A stretch of 64,000 nt of DNA from Sphingomonas sp. CFBP 8760 (GCF_014841615.1 NZ_JACYUG010000005.1:116009-180008), one strand, 5' to 3'; shown: positions 25,418 to 34,604, counted from the first letter of the stretch. Numbers and translations are program-made. Notes: generated by a model from the sequence alone, not told the origin.

Positions 25418-26671
25418 ATGACGTCTGTGAAGATCAGCTCGGTCGAACAAGCCTCGCAACTGGCGGCCACCCAAGCAATGCTGGCCTATGGCGACCACAC
25501 TTTCTGCGTCGGCGGGCTGCTCGTCGCCAGCGATGGCACGGTCATCCATCAGATGCACAATCGCGTGATGGTTGACCGCACCCTGATGGACCCGACAGCC
25601 CATGGCGAACGCCAGCTCGTCGACTGGTATTATAAACAACTCGCCGGCGGCGTAGCGCTGCCCCCGGCCGACACGATCAGCGTCGTCACCTCGCTCGATC
25701 CCTGTTGCATGTGCACAGGCGCAATCCTTACCGCCGGATTCCGTGCGGTCACCGTCGCTGAGGACACGACCTCAGGCATCAACTATGACTCGCTCGACAA
25801 TTTCCACACCTTGCCCGTCGGTTTGCGTCCGGCGGCCCAAGCGACCTTTTCTTATCCCGCGATCGTCGGCCAGAGCGGCTTCGCGCGACCGGGACGCGGC
25901 GCGCCGCTGGTCTTTCCTGCGGGGGATGGGACCATCGACGAGAAGACCGCCGCTTTATGTGAGATGATCTTCGACGATACGTTGATGAAGGTGCGCGAGG
26001 ATATCAACAATGATCTGCCGCCCGAGCAGCTGCTCGACATTCGCGACCTGCCCGAGGACCATTATGTCCGGGTCGCGCTCAGCAACGCCGATCCGCTGGC
26101 ACTCAGCGTCGACTTCCGGAAATATGCGCCGGACGTAAGGCTCGCAGCACCACTTGCCGAGGCGATGGCGCGCGATCAAGCACAGGGCGGGCCCGGCGAC
26201 GCAGTTGCGCTGCTGGATCATTTCGGCAATCTCATGCTGATCAGGGCCGGCGACGAGCAATCGAGCCCGATCCGCACCGCCTTCATGGAATGCACTCGCG
26301 CTTATGCGAGGCTGCGCCATGAGCTGTTCCAGCTCCATGCCACCGATCGGGCGACCTATCCAGAGGATCCGCATCTGTTTCTGGCACACCCCAAATATTG
26401 TACCTTCGTCGCAGCGCTAGGGCCCGATCACGGCGCGCAGAGCTATATGGTCCTCGGCGCCTATGGCTCAACGATGGAGGGACCGGTTCCAGAGCAGAAC
26501 CCAATGCAATATCAATATTGCGTCGACCGGATATCGCGCGCCGAGGTCAAAGATGTCTGTGCCGCTATGCCGCCGCTCTACAGCGAGATCATCAAGATCG
26601 ATCCGGACCCCGTCGCCGACCAGAAGCTCGCCGCCGCGGTGCGCGACGCGTGGGAGAGGCTGAAGGCCTGA
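25418..26671 (+). CDS. Cytidine/deoxycytidylate deaminase-like protein with C-terminal extension
   Basis: 417 residues. The first 160 hold the zinc deaminase signature: PTAHGERQLVDWYY (His62, Glu64) and SLDPCCMCTGAILTAGFRAV (PCxxC with Cys96 and Cys99), as in guanine/cytosine/tRNA-adenosine deaminases. The C-terminal 250 residues (from about DEKTAALCEMIFDD) are not recognised. They include a stretch rich in aromatic residues (MQYQYCVDRISRAEV). It follows the kinase gene at a 55-bp gap and ends 50 bp from the convergent ferritin-fusion gene. It likely removes an amino group from a nucleoside or base-like ring. Start ATG 25418. Confidence 0.78.
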   Translation: MTSVKISSVEQASQLAATQAMLAYGDHTFCVGGLLVASDGTVIHQMHNRVMVDRTLMDPTAHGERQLVDWYYKQLAGGVALPPADTISVVTSLDPCCMCTGAILTAGFRAVTVAEDTTSGINYDSLDNFHTLPVGLRPAAQATFSYPAIVGQSGFARPGRGAPLVFPAGDGTIDEKTAALCEMIFDDTLMKVREDINNDLPPEQLLDIRDLPEDHYVRVALSNADPLALSVDFRKYAPDVRLAAPLAEAMARDQAQGGPGDAVALLDHFGNLMLIRAGDEQSSPIRTAFMECTRAYARLRHELFQLHATDRATYPEDPHLFLAHPKYCTFVAALGPDHGAQSYMVLGAYGSTMEGPVPEQNPMQYQYCVDRISRAEVKDVCAAMPPLYSEIIKIDPDPVADQKLAAAVRDAWERLKA

Positions 26672-26721
26672 CCCCGCGCCACCCCGCCCGGCGAAAGACC
26701 GCTGAGCAGCCACCGCACGTA

Positions 26722-28503
26722 TCACAGCGTGACCAGCAGCTCCTCCGCGGTCTCCAGCGCGCAGCGGCGCGCATAATCGACCGGCAGGAAGGGCGCGAAG
26801 CGCGCCTCCGCCTGGGTGATCTCGCGCACCATCGTCAAGGTCAGCGCGAGATTTTGGGCGTCGTCGATCCCGGGCGCATAGCCTTGGGGCAGGCTGTCAA
26901 ACGGGCAACCCTGGCCGAGATCCGCGAGCGCGGTCGCGACACTGCGCAACGGGCCGGTCATGTGCCGGCGCGCCGCATTATGGTAGCGGCCGCGCCGCCG
27001 ATAGGACTGGTCAAGGAGCATGCAGACCGCCCAATAGTGGAGATTGGCGATGTGCCGCAGCGCCGGCATCAGCGCGTCGCCGATCGCCTCGCCGGCGGGG
27101 GGAAGGCCCGAGACCACCACCAGCGCATGGCTTGGATGGTCGGGGCTGGCGGGATCCCAGACCTGGGGGCCGTCGAGCGCGGCGTGGGTCCCGAGAAAGA
27201 TCGACCGGAACAGCTCGAAATGCTCATCCTCGCCCTCGACCATGACCGCCTCGAGCCGCTTCGCCCAGAGCCCATAATCGATGAGATCGGGTTGCCGCTG
27301 CCGCACCTCCTCGAGCACCGCGGCGATCTTACGATAGAGCGAGCCGACCTGATTATGGCGGGCGGGGCCGAGCGTGCGGTAGAGTTCGTCGACAAAAGCC
27401 TGGTTGGCCGGATCGGCCTGCTGCGGCGCGATCCGGTCCGCCGGTGCCTCGACATAGACATATTTCGCAAGGCTCTCGCGGCTGAGCGGCTCGAGCGCGA
27501 AGGCGAAGGGATAAATATCCTGCTCATACGGAAATTGCTGCCGCCCGAGATGTGGTCCTGCGCCCAGCGCGACGAGCAGCCCGTTGACGATGTCGAGATG
27601 CGTCATCTCCTCGATCGCGACGCCGAGCATATGCAGCGGGCGGCCGCCATAACGATGGCTCGCCCATCCCGCGAGCGACAGATAGCGCGGACATTTCACC
27701 GAGAAGGCGGCGAACAGATATTGGACGAGCAGCGAATGCTCGATCTCGGCGGCACTGCGCATCAGGCGGATGAGCTCAACCAGCGGGTTGGCGAACAACG
27801 GCACATAGCCCGGGGTCTCGACCGCCCCCGCGATCAGGCTCTCGGCGACCGGCATCTCCAGCATGTCGAGACTGAAGTCGCGTCCAACGAACGTCAGCGC
27901 CCCGGCACCGCGCGACGGACCGATCGCGGCGCCTTCATCAGCCAGGGCCGGCGCGTCTGCGACAAAGCCCGCCATCTTGGCTGTCGCGGCCGATGCGAGC
28001 CGCTCGTCGATGGCGCGCCGGATCGCGCGGCGATAGCGGCCATAGCCGGTGCAGCGGCAGAGATTATGGCCGGCCACCGCCTCGATGACCGTATCGGGAT
28101 TCTGGTCGGGGATTGCGTCCATCTGCTCATAGGCGACGACGCCCGCTACGACGAAGCCCGCGACGCAATAGCCGCATTGCATCGCGTCCTCGTCGAGGAT
28201 CGCCTGCTGGACGGGGTGGAGGCCGGCCTCGGAAGCGATCCCCTCGATCGTGGTCACGTCCCAGCCGTTCACATGGCGCATCGCGATCATGCAGGCCTGC
28301 TTGGCGACCGGCGGCTCGCTGGGCGCGTGCCGCACCATCACCGTGCAGGCCCGGCATTCCCCGACGCTGCAGCCGATGCGCGTGCCGGTCTGCCCGAGCA
28401 CCTCGCGTAGATAATGGCCGAGATGCATGTCGTCAGGCGCGTCCTCGACCGCGATGACGGCGCCGTTGACGGTGAAGCTGATGTCGGAGGTCTTTCTAAG
28501 CAC
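26722..28503 (-). CDS. Fusion: xanthine-dehydrogenase-type [2Fe-2S] subunit + VioB-like ferritin domain
   Basis: 593 residues. The N-terminal 165 are the small iron-sulfur subunit of molybdenum hydroxylases, with a plant-type cluster (GCSVGECRACTVMV: Cys45, 50, 53, and Cys71) and a second cluster (QCGYC at 109-113 and LCRCTGYGRY at 148-157). After a linker, residues 230-590 are ferritin-like, with AAEIEHSLLVQYLFAAFSVK and VAIEEMTHLDIVNGLLVALG. This is the pattern of the domain found in VioB and other iminophenyl-pyruvate dimer synthases. I do not know this fusion from described enzymes. GTG start; the preceding large-subunit gene overlaps by 8 bp. It may couple ring hydroxylation to a second oxidation at a diiron site. 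Confidence 0.85.
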   Translation of the reverse strand: MLRKTSDISFTVNGAVIAVEDAPDDMHLGHYLREVLGQTGTRIGCSVGECRACTVMVRHAPSEPPVAKQACMIAMRHVNGWDVTTIEGIASEAGLHPVQQAILDEDAMQCGYCVAGFVVAGVVAYEQMDAIPDQNPDTVIEAVAGHNLCRCTGYGRYRRAIRRAIDERLASAATAKMAGFVADAPALADEGAAIGPSRGAGALTFVGRDFSLDMLEMPVAESLIAGAVETPGYVPLFANPLVELIRLMRSAAEIEHSLLVQYLFAAFSVKCPRYLSLAGWASHRYGGRPLHMLGVAIEEMTHLDIVNGLLVALGAGPHLGRQQFPYEQDIYPFAFALEPLSRESLAKYVYVEAPADRIAPQQADPANQAFVDELYRTLGPARHNQVGSLYRKIAAVLEEVRQRQPDLIDYGLWAKRLEAVMVEGEDEHFELFRSIFLGTHAALDGPQVWDPASPDHPSHALVVVSGLPPAGEAIGDALMPALRHIANLHYWAVCMLLDQSYRRRGRYHNAARRHMTGPLRSVATALADLGQGCPFDSLPQGYAPGIDDAQNLALTLTMVREITQAEARFAPFLPVDYARRCALETAEELLVTL

Positions 28504-31204
28504 CGGGTGCCCCTACGAAATGGAGGTTGGCAATGCGGATCGGCAATCGGCTCGGCCAAGCGGTCTCGCCATGATGGCCGAGCGCATGCGCGATCGCGTT
28601 GGCGATCGCGGCGGCGACCGTCGTCATCGTGATCTCACCGGCGCCCTTGTGGCGGATATAGGCGTCCTGGGCATTGAGGGCGCCATCCGGGGGCAGCGGG
28701 ACGTTTATCTGCTCAAGGCCGATCGCACCGACATCGGATGCGCGCGGCATGATGTAGCGGTCGAAATTAACATAGCGATCAAGCGCGGATTCGCGCGGCA
28801 ATTCCTCGAACAGTGCATGCGCGATGCCCATCTGGAGACCGCCCTCGACCTGGCCGTCGAAGATCGCGGCGATGATCGGCTCACCCGCATCGACGATGGC
28901 GACGGCATCGGTGACGAGGATCGTGCCAGCCTGCCGATCGATCTCGACCGCGATCAGATGCCCCCCGGCCGCATAGCCCGATCGCGATATCCGCGCCTTG
29001 CCCGGCCCCTTCTGCTCGGCGAAGACCATGTCGAGCGGTGCGATCAGGGTCGGGGGGCTGCCGTCGTTCCGGGCGAAGCCGATCGCATCGGCGAAACAGC
29101 GATGCTCGACCGTGCCCTCGACGAAGCGCGCCCGGGACCAGCCATTGGCGAAGAAGCCGTGCGCGATCGCGAGGCGCTCCTTTCCGGCATCGTCGATCGC
29201 CCGGGCGATCTCCGCCAGGGTGACGACCCGGCCCTCGACGCCGAAACCCCGCTCGGTCCAGCAGGCGATCAGCGCCGCATCATCCTGCACCGACCCGACA
29301 AGATCGCGCAGAGCCGGGAGCATGCGGAAGCGCAGCAATGCCGCCGCCGCCTCGCGCAGTACATGAACATGAAAGAAGGCCGTCTTGGAGGCGCTCGCCG
29401 ACGATCGGCTGCCCCAATTGTCGGGGACCGGCAGTGCATTGACCCTAGCATGGTCGAGCATCTGCGCGGAAAAGACAGCGAAGGGCTCGGCGGTGCCCAA
29501 TCTGACCTGCGCAGCGCTATGGAACAAGCCTTTCGCCACCGCCGCCAGCGTTTGGCGCGCGCCCTGGCCCATGTCGACGGTTTCGCTCCAGATCGTCACC
29601 GATCCGTCGCGCTCAAGCTGGACGGCAGCGAACTGGGGGTCACCTGAGGTGCCATAGGCCTGCATGCAGCCGGCGAAGCCGACCCCGCGATAGATCCCGC
29701 GCCGGGCGGCCGCTTGGCGCGCCGCCGCGCGGTCGCGCCACAGCGGATGGGCGAGGGCGCGTTCGCACACCTCCGCATTGGCGACATGGAAGCGGAGTGG
29801 CGTGCCGGCGATGTCGCAGTCCGCCTTGACCGGATCGGGATCGTGACGCAGGACCTGGTCACGGCGAAATCCGACCGGATCGCTTTTCAGGCGCAGCACC
29901 GCGAGCTTGTCGACCGCGGTCTCGATGTTGAAGTTGACCTGCGGGATGCCGAAGCCGCGCATGGATCCGACCACGGGCACTGCGCGACGCGTCACCACGC
30001 CGTTCACGCTCGCCTGCCGGAATTTGTAGAAGCTCGTCGCATGCAACGCGCCGAGCTGCATGACGGGATTGCTCAGATTGATCTCGGCGCCGCCTTCGAA
30101 CACGAAATGCACCAATGCGCGATCTAGATGGCCGTCAGCAGTCACCGATATCAGGCTGTGGACCGCCGAGCCGTGGCGCTTGAGCCCCGCCTGGAACTGC
30201 TCGAACCGGTCATAGGCCAGGCGGACCGGCTTGCCAGCGAAGAGCGCGGCGAAGGCCAGCTGGAAAATATGCGGCGACATGTCGCGGCCGCCAAAGCCGC
30301 CACCGAGATCCGCGCCCATGATCTCGATGCCGCGGATCGGCGCACCGCTCGGGTCCTTGGTGATTGCAGCGAGCGCCCGGCGCTCGCCGGTGGCCGACTG
30401 GGTGCCCGTCAGCAAGGTCATTACGCCGTCCTCGAGCCGGCCAAGGCCGCATTCGGGTTCGAGGAACGCTGGATCAACCTGTTGGGTCGTGGTGGTCGTC
30501 TCGACGGTCAGCGCATCGGCTTTCAGCTGCGTGAGCTCCGCATAGATTGCGCCTGCCGCCGCGCTTTCCTCGGCGGGATAGGCGGGGTCCGCGCGGCTCC
30601 ATTGGCCGCCCGCATAGCTCAGAGATCCGTTGCCAAATTGGCTCGACGGCCGATAGGGCGCTGCCGACCAGAGGATATGCTGCTTGGCCAACGACGCGTC
30701 GACGACCAGGCCGCGCCATTCGGCCAGCATCTGATCAAGCGGCTTCTCGGGGAGTAGCGCATCCGGCGGGACATCTGCATAGCGGACGATGCCGCGCTCC
30801 TCGCGCAGCTCCTGCGCCGCTCTCTGGAAGGTCAGAAAATCGTCATAGATGAGGATCGCGAGCGGTTGGCTTAAAAATTCGGGAATCTCGCCAACGCGGC
30901 AGAATTGGCCGGTGACCTTCCAGGTCGCGCCCCTGGGCGGCGACATCAATCCGATCGCGAGATCATAGCCCGCCTGGAGAATATCGTGAGCGGTCACGAT
31001 CCGATAAGGTTGGTTTTCGGCGCTGATCCTGGTCAGGTCGATCCCAGTGAAGCGCTTCGTGACGAAGGTAGCGCGGATGATGAACGCATGCGCACAGGTA
31101 TCACCCCAACCGAGGTCGCCGGAGCGATAATCGCTTGCAAAAACTTTCGCGCCGGTGATCTTGGCATATCGAAGATCGGCTTTGGTCCATTTTAGCGGAA
31201 TCAC
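28496..31204 (-). CDS. Xanthine dehydrogenase family molybdopterin-binding subunit
   Basis: 902 residues. Family marks seen: VTGQFCRVGEIPEFLSQPLA in the hammerhead region, GGGFGGRDMSPHIFQLA (Moco-binding glycine loop), SMRGFGIPQVNFNIETAVD, TVDMGQGARQTLAAVAKGLF, and the catalytic Glu in RHKGAGEITMTTVAAAIANA (the canonical GVGE reads GAGE here). It forms a two-gene operon with the [2Fe-2S]/ferritin fusion. No FAD subunit is present, as in isoquinoline 1-oxidoreductase-type enzymes that pass electrons to a cytochrome. No Tat-type signal is evident at the GTG start, which follows GAAGGG. Likely hydroxylates an N-heteroaromatic ring using water. Substrate unknown. Confidence 0.9.
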   Translation of the reverse strand: MIPLKWTKADLRYAKITGAKVFASDYRSGDLGWGDTCAHAFIIRATFVTKRFTGIDLTRISAENQPYRIVTAHDILQAGYDLAIGLMSPPRGATWKVTGQFCRVGEIPEFLSQPLAILIYDDFLTFQRAAQELREERGIVRYADVPPDALLPEKPLDQMLAEWRGLVVDASLAKQHILWSAAPYRPSSQFGNGSLSYAGGQWSRADPAYPAEESAAAGAIYAELTQLKADALTVETTTTTQQVDPAFLEPECGLGRLEDGVMTLLTGTQSATGERRALAAITKDPSGAPIRGIEIMGADLGGGFGGRDMSPHIFQLAFAALFAGKPVRLAYDRFEQFQAGLKRHGSAVHSLISVTADGHLDRALVHFVFEGGAEINLSNPVMQLGALHATSFYKFRQASVNGVVTRRAVPVVGSMRGFGIPQVNFNIETAVDKLAVLRLKSDPVGFRRDQVLRHDPDPVKADCDIAGTPLRFHVANAEVCERALAHPLWRDRAAARQAAARRGIYRGVGFAGCMQAYGTSGDPQFAAVQLERDGSVTIWSETVDMGQGARQTLAAVAKGLFHSAAQVRLGTAEPFAVFSAQMLDHARVNALPVPDNWGSRSSASASKTAFFHVHVLREAAAALLRFRMLPALRDLVGSVQDDAALIACWTERGFGVEGRVVTLAEIARAIDDAGKERLAIAHGFFANGWSRARFVEGTVEHRCFADAIGFARNDGSPPTLIAPLDMVFAEQKGPGKARISRSGYAAGGHLIAVEIDRQAGTILVTDAVAIVDAGEPIIAAIFDGQVEGGLQMGIAHALFEELPRESALDRYVNFDRYIMPRASDVGAIGLEQINVPLPPDGALNAQDAYIRHKGAGEITMTTVAAAIANAIAHALGHHGETAWPSRLPIRIANLHFVGAPGA

Positions 31205-31677
31205 CGGTTACCCTTCGTAGAAAGAGTTGTAGACTAGAAATTTCGCTCGCGCCAGTGCGGTCACCCACCTAATTACTTCCTGCTACCTAGAGTTTTTTCC
31301 GCCTGTGAGTAAATCGACGGGACTCCCAAGGGGCTGGGGGACTCAGTTCCGCATAATAGATACCTCCGCTGGGAATTATCTCATAATCTTAAAGGCCGAT
31401 CTATAGGAATTTGACGGCGGCAAACCACCCAATATCACCATTTTCGTCTCACGACGAGGCTACAACTCCGCACCTGGCTCAACAAACGTCCGAAGCTGAA
31501 AGGCGGAAGGGGCGCGCCAAATGCCCGCTTGTGGGTCTGCAAGTCTGATCCCAACGAATTTTTGGTCTCAAAGTGCTTCAGATCGGAAAGCTGCACGGTG
31601 CAAAACGTTGATACGAATGCTGTTATTCCAAAATGGAAGTCGTCACGTTGCAGGACCTACTGCATGCTACGGTGAGG
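31205..31677. other. Upstream region of the molybdenum hydroxylase operon
   Basis: About 470 bp, richer in A+T than its surroundings, with no gene recognised. It should contain the promoter for the minus-strand operon. One dispersed-repeat copy lies at 31481-31540. Confidence 0.4.
31481..31540 (+). repeat. Dispersed intergenic repeat, copy
   Basis: CAAACGTCCGAAGCTGAAAG at the left, GGCGGAAGGGGCG in the middle and ATGCCCGCTTGTGGGTC at the right match the family pattern. Confidence 0.65.
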
Positions 31678-32481
31678 CTATACGCTTCCAGAGTGTGAGA
31701 GGGGTGGGCTTGAGCAGCTAAACTTCTTTTCCGCTTCGTCATCAAGAGCTGTTGCCGGGCTCTTTCTCAATCTTGCGGAAAGCCGACCGAAGAATCCGCT
31801 CGTCGCGCTGGCGACGTGACCGCCCGCGTCGAGCGCGCCATCCCAGGCTGCGCTAGCCTGCCTCCCAACTGCGCTCGCACTGGTAGATAGAGATGAGAGG
31901 ACCGGCGCGAACGTCTCGGCGGAAAGGAGACCGTGTTCGTCCGACCGCTCTGGGGGCAGCTCTATGCGCTCGCGGAGCCGCACTAGATCGTAGGCAGCAA
32001 TATTAAAGGCGTGGAGATTGTAGGCATACCAAGACCCCGTACCAACGGCATACGCTGCGGTGGCGATCCAGCCCCAGGGGGTGCTCTTGCCAGCCGCGTT
32101 ACCGGCCGCTTTACCGCCGCTAACAGCCAAGTTCGCTGCCTTGGGACCAGCCTGCATCAGCGTCTTGAGAAACGTAAGCTTCTTGCCGCTTGCGACCGCC
32201 TTCTTCGCTGCCGACGCGGCCTGGCCTGCGCTCATGCCGAGCGTTTCGCCGAAAAGGCTGCTTGCGGCTGTCTGAACGCTTTCCAGCGCGGCGTGCGCGT
32301 GGGTGGGCTGGACCCGAGCTTTTTCCTCTCCACTCAGCGCATAGATCGCCGCCACCTCCTCAGCCGCATCGTCCAAGCTGCCGACGCTGAAGATCAAGGC
32401 CTGCCCTGCTGCCACCGTGCTGCGTTTGGCAATCAGCCAGCTTGCCTCGCGGAACTTCGCGTCAAGGTCGTCAAGCGTCAT
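31678..32481 (-). CDS. Hypothetical protein, helical with central Gly/Ala segments
   Basis: 267 residues. The N-terminal 100 are helical and charged; 100-160 contain Gly/Ala-rich stretches (AANLAVSGGKAAGNAAGKST, then WGWIATAAYAVGTGSWY) that could insert in a membrane; the C-terminus is basic and low in complexity. No family is recognised. It stands alone between repeat copies at 31481 and 32558. ATG start at 32481. Confidence 0.6.
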   Translation of the reverse strand: MTLDDLDAKFREASWLIAKRSTVAAGQALIFSVGSLDDAAEEVAAIYALSGEEKARVQPTHAHAALESVQTAASSLFGETLGMSAGQAASAAKKAVASGKKLTFLKTLMQAGPKAANLAVSGGKAAGNAAGKSTPWGWIATAAYAVGTGSWYAYNLHAFNIAAYDLVRLRERIELPPERSDEHGLLSAETFAPVLSSLSTSASAVGRQASAAWDGALDAGGHVASATSGFFGRLSARLRKSPATALDDEAEKKFSCSSPPLSHSGSV

Positions 32482-32557
32482 TCCGATTCCCCCGTTCGGC
32501 GTGGTTATTACCTAAGGAAGCGGGACCGTGAAGGGTAGAAGAGCGGTAATGCGCGCA

Positions 32558-32622
32558 GATGAACGAGCGGCTGGTTTTAGAGAAGGTTCAGGTGGCACCG
32601 AACGGCCGGTTGTGGGTCGGTT
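32558..32622 (+). repeat. Dispersed intergenic repeat, copy
   Basis: ATGAACGAGCGGCTGG at the left and CGAACGGCCGGTTGTGGGTC at the right flank a divergent middle. Confidence 0.6.
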
Positions 32623-32638
32623 ACAATGCCTGAAATCC

Positions 32639-33250
32639 TCATGTTTGCAATCGGCCAGAGCTGTCCTGCAACAGCCAGAAGCGGGTATATCGCTGCAGGC
32701 GCGGTAAGATGATCCACTGCAGTGTAGCAGTGAGTAGCAGCGACGAGGGCAGGAGTTGCAGCGGCAGCGGGGCATCCTTCAGCGCCGTCCGGACCACCAG
32801 GCTGATAACGAGCAGGACCGGGAATACCGTCAGCCAGGTCGTCACGAACCGTTTCCATTTGCTCGCGCTCGCGTCGCTGGGCAGTTCGAAGGTGACGCCA
32901 TCGCCGGTGTCGATCTGGCGCAGCGCCGTGGAAAAGCCGTCGGCAATGGCGACGTGCGCGCGCACCTGCCCGTCCTCAAGCCATGCCTCGGCCGCGGCCC
33001 GATTGTCGAAGCGGAAGAGCAGATGCTGGAAGCCTGCAGTCTGACCGAGCCGGATCGCTGCCTGATACCCCGGTGCGCTGCGGGCAAGCCGGTTCAGTTC
33101 CTCCACCCAATGTTCGAAATCCTCTTCGTGGCCGGCCCGGATGGCTCGGCTGGTGACAATGGTGGCGGTATGGTCTGGATCGATCGGCATGGTGGTGAGA
33201 ACATGTAGGCTGGGGGCACGTTGCCCGATCGCTACCTTATGCTCGGCCAT
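32639..33250 (-). CDS. Antibiotic-biosynthesis-monooxygenase (ABM) domain membrane protein
   Basis: 203 residues. Residues 25-110 form an ABM/dimeric alpha-beta barrel (TATIVTSRAIRAGHEEDFEH, WVEELNRLARSAPGYQAAIR, HLLFRFDNRAAAEAWL). Two membrane segments follow (about 138-157 and 168-186), then a short C-terminal tail. This matches a conserved family annotated as antibiotic biosynthesis monooxygenase with a membrane anchor. The reaction is unknown; members often act on quinone-like or haem-like substrates. It is alone on the minus strand, downstream of the phytase-like gene. Confidence 0.78.
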   Translation of the reverse strand: MAEHKVAIGQRAPSLHVLTTMPIDPDHTATIVTSRAIRAGHEEDFEHWVEELNRLARSAPGYQAAIRLGQTAGFQHLLFRFDNRAAAEAWLEDGQVRAHVAIADGFSTALRQIDTGDGVTFELPSDASASKWKRFVTTWLTVFPVLLVISLVVRTALKDAPLPLQLLPSSLLLTATLQWIILPRLQRYTRFWLLQDSSGRLQT

Positions 33251-33383
33251 GCGCAGTTCGAGCGCGGACCGATTGCCCCAGCCATGATGACGGGCGCCCT
33301 GGGCCTGAACGGCGATGGCATCCTTTCGCTAAGCAATCGGGATGCCCACCAGCCAGACGCGCTGCGGTTCCGCGAGCGACGCG

Positions 33384-34604
33384 TCAGGCTTTAGCGCTAA
33401 GGGGTGTTGGCAGACGTATCCGCCAGAATTGCGTCGCCGCACCCGTTACGCCGAAGTCGTTGTCGCTGACGAGCAGCAGTTCGGTGGAGGAAAGCAGTGC
33501 CATGCCCTCCATATCCGCGCCCAGTTCGGGGAAGTCGTCGCTGGTGAACACCAGCGTCTTGGCGAGCACCGGGAATACGGGTTCGTCAGCAGCGCTTAGC
33601 TCCTCCAGCGTCGGGCGCGATGCCGCGTCCAGATGCCCGTCCGCCAGCACCGCCTCGGGCGCCAGCGCACACCTATAGATCTTGGTAGTCGCCGATCCCC
33701 GTTCCAGCACCAGCAGCGTATCGGGGCCGACCCACAGCAGCTCGCTGACCTTGATGTCGCGGCGCTCGAACGTGCCCAGCGCGCAGTCGCGGGCGAAGCT
33801 GCCAGGTGGGTCGAGCGGATAGGCATATTGTGCCGCGACCCGCCCCGTATCGGCGTCCATGCGCCACAGGCGGACGTGACGGGCCTGCTCATGCGCCTCC
33901 TCGTCGGGATGCGCGAGCGGGCTTTGGAAGGCGAGGAACAGCCAGCGTTCGTCCGCCGATATCGTCAGTGCCTCGAAGCCGCGATTAAGCTGCCGCTTCG
34001 CCGCGATCGGCAGCAGGTCGGCCGGGACATCGGCCGGCAATGACGTGCCCGGGGTTCGCGGGAGCAGCCGCCTGATCACCATTCCGTCGGCATCGAGCCG
34101 AACCAGCGACGGCCCGAACTCGTCGCCGACCCAGAAGCCGCCGTCCGACAGGGCGACCAGCCCTTCGGTGTCCAGTCCGTCCGGGTCGGCTGCGATGGGC
34201 GCGCCGGCCAGATCGAACACCGGCTCGCTCATCAGGTCTTCGCTACCTGGATTGGCCAGCCCCGACACCGGGTGCCCGCTGGCGGTGGTGAGGGGAACCA
34301 TGCGCACCAGCGTCACCACGTTGCCCTCCACGCGCAATTCGGCGAGCGTCGGTCCGATATCGGGGCGGGGCATGATTTTCGCCCCGGACACACTGAGTAG
34401 CGGTGTCAGCTGGTTTAGCCCGTACTGGCTGATCAGGTCCCGCACCTTGATGTTCGGTCCGCGGTCGCCAATTGCCCAGACGTGCCCCGGGGCATCGCCT
34501 GCCCGCGTCGTGAGGCCTGAGCCAAAGCCGTACCGCAGGGTCATGGTCCCGCTCGGCAACATGAGGGTATCGATGACCGGGTCTTCCCAGGCAAGCCGCT
34601 CCAA
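33384..34604 (-). CDS. Esterase-like activity of phytase family protein
   Basis: 406 residues with the phytase-like beta-propeller signs: LPSGTMTLRYGFGSGL near the start, HVWAIGDRGPNIKV, LDTEGLVALSDGGFWVGDEF, NRGFEALTISADERWLF, and near the end ADMEGMALLSSTELLLVSDN. These acidic, Ca-binding loops define the family (PF13449). The activity is a phosphodiesterase or esterase in related proteins, not proven here. The only canonical start is the TTG at 34604. A perfect AGGAGAG lies further up (34625-34631), correctly spaced for an in-frame ATA at 34617-34619, so the original start codon may have mutated. Confidence 0.83.
   Translation of the reverse strand: MERLAWEDPVIDTLMLPSGTMTLRYGFGSGLTTRAGDAPGHVWAIGDRGPNIKVRDLISQYGLNQLTPLLSVSGAKIMPRPDIGPTLAELRVEGNVVTLVRMVPLTTASGHPVSGLANPGSEDLMSEPVFDLAGAPIAADPDGLDTEGLVALSDGGFWVGDEFGPSLVRLDADGMVIRRLLPRTPGTSLPADVPADLLPIAAKRQLNRGFEALTISADERWLFLAFQSPLAHPDEEAHEQARHVRLWRMDADTGRVAAQYAYPLDPPGSFARDCALGTFERRDIKVSELLWVGPDTLLVLERGSATTKIYRCALAPEAVLADGHLDAASRPTLEELSAADEPVFPVLAKTLVFTSDDFPELGADMEGMALLSSTELLLVSDNDFGVTGAATQFWRIRLPTPLSAKA

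Noticed and set aside
26398..28410. A 670-codon open frame on the plus strand
   Set aside because: It lies opposite the clearly real [2Fe-2S]/ferritin fusion gene and has shadow-type composition with no motif.
26722..28503. Violacein or indolocarbazole biosynthesis
   Set aside because: Only the ferritin-like domain resembles VioB; VioA, VioE and chromopyrrolic-acid-type genes are absent.
28427..29647. A 406-codon plus-strand open frame
   Set aside because: Antisense to the molybdenum hydroxylase subunit, which has all family motifs.
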